From Aselliscus stoliczkanus (taxonomy: Eukaryota > Chordata > Mammalia > Chiroptera > Hipposideridae), in the NCBI GenBank assembly GCA_033961575.1, contig CM066732.1, forward strand, positions 74,500,687 through 74,564,686: DNA of 64,000 nucleotides, given 5' to 3'. The translations under genes and the position numbers were made by a program. Shown in pieces: positions 55,641 through 64,000 of the stretch (its first letter is position 1; every line of letters starts with the position of its first letter). The notes beneath the pieces are model-generated. The model searched no databases, had not been told where the DNA came from, and worked only from the letters and a program-made list of their open reading frames with translations.

Positions 55641-57596
55641 GGGGATTCAGAGGTCCCAGTTACTTCTCCCCTTTCAGCTTTTGTTATTTCACACTAATAG
55701 GTTTTTGTATTTTTAGTCTGTCTTCATGTGAGAAGTACTCTGTCCCTTCAGTGAGTTTAGTTGCTTTACCCTAGGCCTTGCCAGATGTCCTGATTCTTTT
55801 TCTTCCTTTTCTTTTTTTTTTTTTTTGGATGGGGGTCGGGGTGGGGGGGTGGACAAGCAGAACATCACATATTTCTCATTTGAATGCAACATAATTACTC
55901 AGAAAGAACATCTATCTTTATCAATACGGTGATATATTCCTTTTCTAACTGCCAGCCTGGAATAACTAATTTTTAAATGTTTTTGTATTATAAAGTAGGA
56001 AATGATTTCTTTTCTATAGAAAAGGTATTGAACATGATGACAATAAAAGCTATCTAATGACTGAATGGAAGTTCAACATTTTCTTAAAGAGTTTACAAAA
56101 CCACAATAGGTTTTCTTTCTGTCAATTCAGATATTTATAGGTCACCCAGTCTGGCCTTCTGCCACAGCGTACCTATAATTTCTTATTTTAAAAATATTAA
56201 TTAACTTTTAAACATAAGTCCTTTAGCTCTGGATACAGTACTGCCTATATGAAGGAAATAACATGACTGAGGTGAAGAATGGTGTTTCTTGGAATAGGTA
56301 TTGTTTGCCAAGCTGTATCTAAGAGCCCTACAGAAAGTAGAAAAAGACATTATAGAAGAGTGAGCAGACATTTTTACAAGGTCACTTCATTCAGACTGGA
56401 AAGTGGCCAGCACAATGTCATTATTTACAACAGGATCTGGGAACACTTGAGGAAATTACAGACCATTTAGTTTTGATTCCATTGTGGGGGGCAAAGTCTT
56501 AGGAAGTATTTTAGGAGATTAAATGGGGAACACTGAGAAAAGCACAGCTTGATTAAGGATAACCAATGCAGTTTCTGGAATGAAAAAGTCATGCTTCAAT
56601 AATTTTTTGACTTCTTTGAGGAAGTAAATGCCAAGAAAAGCAAATGAGTGCCTCAAAATTCTGTATTCTAAATTTCCAGGAGATGTTTATTAAAGTTTTG
56701 CTTGACAAATTAGCACACACAAGTGATTCTTAAAATTAGAAAAATGCAGAGACAAAGATTGGTTGTGTATTAAATTGTTTTTAAACTAAAAAGGAATCAG
56801 GCAAATATACTATAGGATTAAAGAATCTTAATGAAACAAGGACTGTAATAGTCTAAGTCAATTGATATACTCCATTGTATTTACCACCATCAGTATCATA
56901 CTTTTTGTGAGTTTATTATGTAGTTGTGCAGAATTTTTCCATAAGACAATAGGAAAAAATAAAAAAAATCTCTGACTTTCAGGAATATACATCTAATAGA
57001 AACAACACTGATTTGGATAAGCAGACAGAAAACCAGACAAAAATTTAATGAGGTTGACTCTTAGATGGCTAGTAGTGAGGAAAACATGTTGGATTTTCAA
57101 ATTTAGAACAAGCATTCATAGAGTTTCTCTTTGGTCAGGGGGAAGCAGAGCTGCTGTGAAAAGGTGTTTGATGGAGGGGCAAACCCTATAACCATCAAAA
57201 GAATAATCAGAGCCGGTCATTTTCTGAGAGTGAGAAGGATCCTGGACCCATAGTGGAGCTCATCTAGGTTGCCCAATCGAAGTGGAAGGTAGGAGGGAGA
57301 TGGCCCTAGAAGAATCATCTGCAACTACACATGAATAGGGAGTTAACTGAAAATGAATAAGGAATAGACCAAAAATAAGCAAATAACATTAGAGTGTTGG
57401 ATTATACACCTCTATGTCCTTTCCAAATCTAAAATACTATGATCTCCTAGGAGACACACTACAGGGTTAGTAAGGATGGGAATCTCTTCTAATTAGACAG
57501 GAAAGATTTCCTGGATAAAATGACTTATAGATGTACAACATCTTCTAAAAGGCCAAGACTGCCGATATAACAAAAGGGGAGAGTCGTTATATCGCT
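55641..57596. other. Single-copy sequence, no gene seen
   Basis: Holds a poly(T)/G-rich tract at about 55811-55852. No recognised dispersed repeat or protein. Confidence 0.4.
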
Positions 57597-57815
57597 GACA
57601 TTTATTGAATACTCACTATGTCCCAAACATTATGCTAAGCATTTAAAGTACATTATCTTTTACTTTAATTCTCTCTAAAATCTTAATAATAGGTAGATAC
57701 TACAATTACCCCCATTTTACAGCTGAGGAAACTAGAGAGGGCAAGTAACTTGTTTAAGATTTACATAGCCAGTAAGTGAAAGCTACTAGAGCCAGTTAAT
57801 TTAAGCCACTATACG
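57597..57815 (-). repeat. MIR SINE
   Basis: TTATTGAATACTCACTATGT, ATTATGCTAAGCATTTAAAG, CCCCCATTTTACAGCTGAGG, AGCCAGTAAGTGAAAG. Confidence 0.85.
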
Positions 57816-57825
57816 AAAGTGTGTC

Positions 57826-58005
57826 CCACTTTGGCTTATCATAAGATTTACTCTGTGATAAAAAGCAGAGATTCCAGGCCCCTTCCCCTATGCTTCTAGA
57901 AGTAGTTTCTAGAATCGGGCCTGTGAATAAATTTTTTTGCAAGCACCCTAGGTCAGTCTTAGGACTAGCCTTGCTTGAGAAACAGTGCCCTACTACCACA
58001 ATACC
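57826..58005. repeat. MER5A-like hAT (Charlie) MITE
   Basis: GTCCCACTTTGGCTTATCAT, AGAGATTCCAGGCCCCTTCC, TTCTAGAATCGGGCCTGTGA, AAGCACCCTAGGTCAGTCTT, ending CTTGAGAAACAGTG. Confidence 0.7.
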
Positions 58006-58699
58006 TCTGAGGAAACCAAATTATTGCATCCTAAAGCCTAGAAAATTCTGGCAGCTGGAAAGCTATGTGATGATGGCTGCGGCCTTACAGATGGGAGCCC
58101 AGGGCCCCCCACAACAGCATCAGCACAGGAGGCGGCAGCTGTACATTTTCCTGCAAGACACCCTCGCCCCCTGGCTCTATCCTATATAAGCAAACTCTCT
58201 GTGGCTTAAAACAAGTCCTTTTGATAAACCACAGTTCAGAGAACCAGACTCCAAAATTCTTTTTAAAATTCTTACGTGAAGTAAAACAATAAGAAAAATA
58301 GAACCATGTGGAACTATCCGGGAAGGGATCCTTTCTGACCAAAAGGAGGGGAAAAGGAATAGGAGATAGAACAGAGATCTTAAAATACCTAATTTTAGGG
58401 AGGCTGCAATTTCCTAATACTTTGAACTTCAGTTATTTGTCATCTTTGGTGTCTTTGTTAACTGAACACTTAAATTGAGGCATAAGGCCTTTTTTGGAAT
58501 GAACAAGAATACATTATAATATGCAATCTATCTTCTTGGTACAAGAACTCTAAAAAGATTACACATTTAATTAAATGCACCAGAGCTTCAAAGAGCTGCT
58601 AAGGTATGAACACACTCTTCAAGGGATCCATGGGGAAACTACCAATTACAAATTCACATAAACATACCATAGCGGACTAGGACTCATTTGTGTCCACAC
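58006..58699. other. Single-copy sequence, no gene seen
   Basis: No recognised repeat or protein. Confidence 0.4.
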
Positions 58700-58990
58700 T
58701 TCAATGAATTCGACAAACGTTTTTTGAGCCCCCTACTATGCGCCAGGCACTAGGACAATGCTCTAGGGGAATGCAGAAAAGAATACAACAATAGCCTCTA
58801 TCTTAAAGAAACTTATGATTGAATCAATGAGATAAGACATGTACACAAATGACTCTAATACAAGCTCTGAATATCATGCAAAACTAAGAACAAGTGTTCA
58901 GGGAGTTCAGATTGCTAGTAGCCTCTTCAGAGAAGAGATGACATTCGAGTTTAGACTGGAAGGATGGACAGGATTTGTAAAGAGCGCTTA
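58700..58990 (+). repeat. Ancient mammalian repeat, family not assigned
   Basis: CTTCAATGAATTCGACAAAC, CCCTACTATGCGCCAGGCAC, AATGCAGAAAAGAATACAAC, AGAAGAGATGACATTCGAGT, AGACTGGAAGGATGGACAGG. Confidence 0.6.
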
Positions 58991-59309
58991 TGAAATTTTC
59001 ATTTTCTACCTTTATGTTCTCATCTGTGAAATAGCGATAATAATAGTTCTCACAGGCTGCTCTGCAATAGTGATTACAGGGTCAACCCAACTCCATGGAT
59101 AGTTCAGAAGTAATAGTTACTTCTCGAGGAATGTATACACTTGCTACTACCCATTATTAACTCCTTCTTTTATGTTGCCAGGGTCACCATTCAAAGCCCT
59201 TCAGAGTGATGAAAAAGCATAAGCCTTATACTAGAAAGGTTACATTTTGCAAACCCCACAAAAAGGTACCATAAGAATGAATGTACTGTCAAATATATGG
59301 TAATGGAAG
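58991..59309. other. Unassigned sequence
   Basis: No gene or recognised repeat, apart from a possible MIR-like ATCTGTGAAATAGCGATAAT near 59021. Confidence 0.35.
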
Positions 59310-59440
59310 GAGAACTGACTCTGGGTGGTGAAGATGCAATGTGATATATAGATGATGTATTACAGAATTGTACACTTGATACCTGTGTAATTTTACTAAC
59401 CATTGTCATCCCCAATAAATTTAATTAAAAATTTAAAAAG
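59310..59440 (+). repeat. LINE-1 3' end, older subfamily
   Basis: GGTGAAGATGCAATGTGATA, ATAGATGATGTATTACAGAA, TTGTACACTTGATACCTGTG, TAATTTTACTAACCATTGTC, then an A-rich tail. Confidence 0.75.
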
Positions 59441-59599
59441 GAATGACTGTACTGTCTAGCTGTGTACAAATCTATTTTTTTGTTTTGTTTTGTTTTTTGT
59501 CTTGTTTTGTATATTGGTTGCTATGTGTTGAGGTGAACCAGACAGGTAAGTTCTTTTCTGTGAGTAAAGGACACATCACCCTCTTGACTTGTTCAACAA

Positions 59600-60095
59600 A
59601 AATGCCTCTCACATCTGTCTTGGCTGTTCTGGTCTTGCCCTACTTTTGTTCAGTCCCTTATCACTTCACCATTAGAATACTGCACATTTCTTCCAAATGG
59701 CATATAAGCCTTCCATATGATGTTCTTTCACATAAACCATCATCAGGTTAATTTTCCTAATATGGTGCTAGGTTCACATCCCTTTGCTCAAAAACCTTCA
59801 GTGGCTCTCTCCTGCTCTTCAAAGAGGTTCCAGACTCCAGAGCCTGCCATTCTGGATTCGACAGCCTGGACCCAATACACTTGTCTAGCCTTAAATCCCT
59901 CAACACTTCCATGTCTGTGCCTTTGCATATGCTCCTCTCACTGAGTAAAACACTCAACCGCCACCTTCATGTATCAAAATAGTAACCATCCCTCAGTGCC
60001 TGCCCAGCCCAACTGCAGCCCTCCACCAACATTCTGTACCTACTGCTTCGTCCTGTACGTATTTGAAAACAAGGTTATATTAATCAGGATAGGTA
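59600..60095 (+). repeat. L2 LINE fragment
   Basis: CCCTTTGCTCAAAAACCTTC then AGTGGCTCTCTCCTGCTC, ACTTCCATGTCTGTGCCTTT, GTACCTACTGCTTCGTCC. The 102-codon frame at 59443-59751 partly overlaps it and is chance. Confidence 0.75.
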
Positions 60096-60204
60096 GCATT
60101 AGCTGTCTACAATATAATACAATAATACAGTATTGTTGCCTGCTTAGAGCTTGCTTATTTTAGGCACTCAATAACTAGTTCAATTTTAGGAATGTTTAGT
60201 AATA

Positions 60205-60405
60205 ATAATAATAATTAGCATTTATTAACTGCTATGTATCAGGTGCTATGTAAATTCTTTACATACATTATTATCTCACGTTATCTTTTCAAAGACCCTC
60301 TGAAGCAGGTCTTGTTATTATCCTCATTAAGGGACAAGGGAACTGAGGCACAAAAAGTAATTTGCCCAAAGTTACACAACTAGTAAAATGGACTTGAGTC
60401 GTTTT
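60205..60405 (-). repeat. MIR SINE
   Basis: GCATTTATTAACTGCTATGT, TTACATACATTATTATCTCA, GGGAACTGAGGCACAAAAAG, AAGTTACACAACTAGTAAAA. Confidence 0.85.
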
Positions 60406-60454
60406 ATTCCTGATGCTTTTAATGAATACATTATGCCAGCTCCAATGTTTTTAA

Positions 60455-60640
60455 AGTCTTTTACAATATATGAAGCATTTTACTTGCACAAAATTTTCAT
60501 TTTCTCTTAACAACACAATAATGAGGTTAGAATTATTATCCTCTCTTTCCAGATGTGGTAACTGAGGCTTAGTGGCAGGCCAGAGTAACCTAGTGATTCA
60601 TGGAGTAAGAATTTGAGCACTAGAGGTCATTTCTCCTTAG
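60455..60640 (-). repeat. MIR SINE
   Basis: AACAACACAATAATGAGGTT, CCAGATGTGGTAACTGAGGC and AATTTGAGCACTAG. Confidence 0.7.
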
Positions 60641-60663
60641 TGCTTTAAGGAGTCACAGCAGTA

Positions 60664-61955
60664 CGAGATCTAACAATTAAGTTCACGAACTCATCCTAGA
60701 AAAAGTGTCACACACCTCATTGCTGAATATCACTATGGTCACCTTTGAAGTACTCCCTTTGGAAAGCTATGCACCAATGCCAGTGCCTAGTCCACCCTTC
60801 AAAGCAATTTTGGAACTCCTTTTCTGGAATGGCCACCAGAGCTGTCATCGTATTGATGTCCTGAATGTCACCAAAATGTCTTCCTTTCAATATTCCCTTT
60901 ATCTTTGGGTAAAGAAAGATGTCATTGGGGGCCAGATCAGGTGAGTAGGGAGGCTGTTTCAATACAGAATTTGTTTACTGGCTAAAAACTTCCTTACAGA
61001 CAGTGCCATGTAAGCTGGTGCATTGTTGTGATGCAAGAGCCATGAATTGTTGGCAAAAAGTTCAGGTCATCTAACTTTTTCACTCAGCCTTTTCAGCACT
61101 TCCAAATAGTAAACTTGGTTAACTGTTTGTCCAGTTGGCACAAATTCATAATGAATAATCCCTCTGATATCAATAAAGGTTAGCCACATTGTTTTGACTC
61201 TTGAGTTGGACTGACAGAAAGTTTTTGGTTGTGGAGAATTGGCTGGCTTCCATTGGGCACTTTGACGCTTTGTTTCAGGGTCGTATTGGTACACCCATGT
61301 TTCATCATCAGTGATAACACAGCCCAAAACATCATCTTGCCTCTCCAAAAGGTTTTGGCAAACTTGGACTCTCCTTTGTTTTTGTTCATTGGTGAGCTCC
61401 TTCGGGACCATTTTTGCACACACCTTTCTCATGCCAACATTTTCAGTTAAGATTTTCCTAACTGTTTCTCTATCGATGTTTACTTGGTCTGCTATGCTTC
61501 TCACAGTCAGCCCACAATTTGGACTCACAATTTGATGAATTTTTGCAATGTTTTCATCAGTTCTGCTTGTTACTGGCTGCCCAGACCTCTCTTCATCAGT
61601 GATGCGTTCTCTCCCCTCAAAAAAATGTTAAATCCATGTGTACACTGTCATTTTCTTCATGACATTATCCCCATAAACGTGGACTAACATGTCCCTGATT
61701 TACTTCCACACGTGCCAGGTTTAACAAGAAATTTAATGTTTGTTTTTCGCTGTAATTCAAGCTCAGATATTCTCACAGTGGCACGCAAAAACTTACAACA
61801 AAAGCAATAATGAATGCCACTTAGCAAGACACCTCCACACGTCAACATGAACAAAGCTGTGAGACACTGATATACCAAGGTTATGAAACCTTACTGAGCT
61901 GTTTGTACAGTGCTGCCAATGTAAGCGGACTCGTATAGTCTTATTTGTGTTGTAG
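60664..61955 (-). mobile_element. Mariner element 2 (different subfamily)
   Basis: Left terminus CGAGATCTAACAATTAAGTT starts right after TA at 60662-60663. The right terminus is badly decayed: GGACTCGTATAGTCTTATTT, ending before TA at 61956-61957, aligns with gaps to the left end, and an alternative end at 61933 (CTCG, then TA) is possible. About 1.29 kb, full-length range for mariner. Transposase on the minus strand, broken. No similarity in termini to mariner 1 or to the MITE pair. Confidence 0.85.
60717..61795 (-). pseudogene. Mariner 2 transposase, inactivated
   Basis: DDD-type transposase in three pieces. N-terminus near 61795-61684 (SELELQRKTNIKFLVKPGTC, start codon lost). Central part at 61067-61528: TVRSIADQVNIDRETVRKIL, then MRKVCAKMVPKELTNEQKQR and the first catalytic Asp in ITDDETWVYQYDPET (codon at 61304-61306). 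The second catalytic Asp, normally in an HxDNAPAH-type motif, is Asn here (HHNNAPAY, AAC at 61025-61027). The third survives in YSPDLAPNDIFLYPKIKG at 60717-60962. Frameshifts, a stop after KVR and the D-to-N change make it dead. The motif set is that of the Hsmar2-like group, unlike mariner 1. Confidence 0.88.
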
Positions 61956-62021
61956 TATAAAGTAATACAGAGAATAGGTTTTAGAGAAACCTATTATTAA
62001 CTGAGAGTATAAATTTGAACC

Positions 62022-62445
62022 AGTGTGTCAGTCAGCTATTCCTGCAATAAAGTTATGTAACAAATAACCCCAAAATTTCTATAGCTTACGACAATAAGCA
62101 TGTATTTCTTGTATACCAAGTTTTGGGGCAGATTTGATGGTTATGGGCTCAGCCAGGATTGGCTTGGCATGGCTTAACTCCAGATTTTGAATTAGGTTCA
62201 AGTCAACTTTATGTTTCTCCCTCAGAATAGTAGCTATGCAGGCAGGTTCTTTTCCTGGTGACTAGCAGAAGCACAAGAAAGAAACCAATTCACATGAGCA
62301 CATTTAATCCTTGGTTCACAGCATTTCTGCCCACATACCCTTGGTCAAAGGAAGTTGCATGACTGATCTCAACATCAATAGGGTGAGGAAATATACTCTA
62401 CCTACTCTTGTGGGAGGTGTTGAAAATAGGCAGTGAGGAACTGGG
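62022..62445 (-). repeat. MaLR-type LTR-like repeat
   Basis: AGTCAGCTATTCCTGCAATA, ACAAATAACCCCAAAATTTC, TGGGCTCAGCCAGGATTGGC, CATGAGCACATTTAATCCTT, TCAACATCAATAGGGTGAGG and CTTGTGGGAGGTGTTGAA: reverse strand of an old LTR. Confidence 0.6.
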
Positions 62446-62709
62446 AATGATAATCAGTCTACCTGCTCTATAAAGTAGGGATAACGATATTTATTTTAGC
62501 ATGTGTTATAAGGAATATATTAGATAATTCATGTGAGGTGGATGTTACAGTTGTGACATCCACCAAATATTAACTGATCACCAAATATTAATTCCCTCTA
62601 TTTTATCCCCTTCCTTAACTATTAGAAGAAAGGTAGTAGGAAGCAGTGCTTCCTATCTTTAATTAAGTAGAGAAATGGTCAAACTTGTTAGGCAAAGCGA
62701 AAAAACCAC
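62446..62709. other. Unassigned sequence
   Basis: No gene or recognised repeat. Confidence 0.4.
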
Positions 62710-62960
62710 CTTCATTAACAATGTTTTTTTCATTCTTGACTACTTTAATGTTTACTTACTACCACATGTCCTCCTACTTAACTGCAAAATAACCATCAAA
62801 ATCAGGAAAATAACTGTGATATCCTGTACAGTCTAATTCTCAGATTCCATTAAAGTTTTCCCAATCGTCTGAACAATCCAGTACGCAATCATGCAATGCA
62901 TTTAGTTGTCTACCACTTTAGTCTCTTTTCATCTGAAACAGTTTCTGTCTTTAATTGGCT
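62710..62960 (-). repeat. Old L1M fragment
   Basis: ACATGTCCTCCTACTTAACT, ACCATCAAAATCAGGAAAAT, CAATCATGCAATGCATTTAG, TAGTCTCTTTTCATCTGAAA. Confidence 0.7.
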
Positions 62961-62974
62961 TTCATAACTGTAGT

Positions 62975-63310
62975 AGTTTTCTACACTGAATAGCAATTGC
63001 CACAACTTATCAGCTTAAAACAATACATATTTATAATTTCAAGGTTTCTGTGGATCAGGAATCCAAGCCCAGCTTAACTGGGTTCTATGCTCAGGGTCTC
63101 ATCGGGCTGAATTCTATGTGTCAGCCAGTGCTGTAATCTCATCAGAAGTTATACTGGAGAAATGACTGCTTCCAAGATCCCTCAGGTTGTCAGCAGATTT
63201 CATTTCCTTGCTGCTTCAGGACTGAAGTTTTAGTTTCTTTTTGGAAGCCACTCTTAGCTCCTAGAAGCTGTCCACGGTTCCTTGTCACGTGAGCTTCTAC
63301 AACATGGCCA
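62975..63310 (-). repeat. MaLR-type LTR-like repeat
   Basis: GCAATTGCCACAACTTATCA, GGTTTCTGTGGATCAGGAAT, TATGCTCAGGGTCTCATCGG, CTCCTAGAAGCTGTCCACGG, CCATTTACTTC. A second old LTR, distinct in interior from 62022-62445. Confidence 0.6.
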
Positions 63311-63354
63311 TTTACTTCAGGGACCGTGAGGGTGGGAAGCCTCCTACTTTCTGG

Positions 63355-63460
63355 ATATGGAAACTGAGGTACAGAGAAGTTGAATACAATCAGGCCATAG
63401 TCGAGGAAGGATTTGAAACAAGGCCACTTGACTATTAAACTTCCATTCATTCTCATTCTC
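63355..63460 (-). repeat. MIR SINE fragment
   Basis: ATATGGAAACTGAGGTACAG, GAGAAGTTGAATACAATCAG, AAACAAGGCCACTTGAC. Confidence 0.55.
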
Positions 63461-64000
63461 CTCACTCTCAGATATCTGTTTCTTTTTCAGAACACTAACC
63501 CACCTAACTCCTGTTAACATGCTAAAAAGACATTCGTTGATACTAATTAGGATTATTAAAATTCTATAATATTCACATTTGAATAATGAAATCTTAAAAA
63601 TCAAACACCTTCAATTTTAAAAAATGTTTCCAACAGAAGTAGAGAAAATTATTTCTTGAAGAAAAGAAATTTGATTGGTGAGCCTCAAATAAGGAGGCCC
63701 TACTTACGGGTATCCAGCAACAGGCATTGAATTAAATGAGGTGTGATAGCTGTGAGGTATACAATTAATGCACACTCTTAGCTTTTAGTAATTATGTTAA
63801 TGCAGCTAGGTCTTGCATCAACCAATGATCAAAAAAACCAATTTACCTTTAAAGCTGAATTGGAATAGAAACTTTATAAGGTGTATTAAAAACTAACATT
63901 TTCATACCTGGTGAAATAGAGAAATAGGACTTACTGGTATTACTCTCCTACCTAACAAAAAAGTAAAAATTATAAGATACCATGAACTAAATAATAAATA
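63461..64000. other. AT-rich sequence to the window end, no gene seen
   Basis: No recognised repeat or protein. Confidence 0.4.

Overview
This window is mammalian nuclear DNA and reads as intergenic or intronic sequence. I find no host protein-coding exon, tRNA or rRNA gene, CpG island, CRISPR array or bacterial-type operon. The open reading frames in it are either transposon remains, one processed pseudogene, or chance frames. MIR, L2, MER5A-like hAT, MaLR-type LTRs and old L1M fragments indicate a placental mammal. VES-like tRNA-derived SINEs, a longer composite SINE, a lineage-specific L1 type and insect-like mariner elements point to a bat, perhaps a horseshoe-bat-like lineage. The bat assignment is an inference from repeat content recalled from general knowledge, not from a database search.

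Layout. 1-2176: old repeats and unassigned sequence. 2189-7505: a full-length, internally deleted LINE-1 (copy 1, plus strand) flanked by a 12-bp target duplication; a SINE and a 1.24-kb mariner (6244-7478) have inserted into it. 7518-17120: L1M, LTR, VES, L2 and MIR remnants with single-copy stretches, including a possible conserved noncoding block at 15540-16060. 17122-20390: SINEs, a nested retro-insertion, CCTT microsatellites and MIRs. 20403-24859: a second copy of the same deleted LINE-1, carrying its own composite SINE and an RPL15 retrocopy. 24860-47470: mostly single-copy sequence with dispersed SINEs, LTRs, MIRs and a 130-bp mariner-type MITE (32125-32254). 47560-49460: an ERVL-like internal remnant carrying a second, longer copy of that MITE (48203-48438). 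49461-60640: L2, MIR, L1M and MER5A-like remnants and single-copy sequence. 60664-61955: a second mariner, of a different subfamily, followed by LTR and L1 fragments to the end.

The main result is that two separately inserted LINE-1 copies share one ORF2 deletion breakpoint. In each, a 5'UTR, ORF1 and about 100 codons of the ORF2 endonuclease domain are joined to the extreme C-terminus of ORF2 and the 3'UTR. Both look full length and each has its own flanks. The simplest reading is a non-autonomous, ORF1-only LINE-1 family (the HAL1, or half-L1, type of arrangement) that was copied in trans. Secondary results are a composite long/short SINE family, two different dead mariners plus a related MITE pair, and several nested insertions whose order can be read from the sequence.
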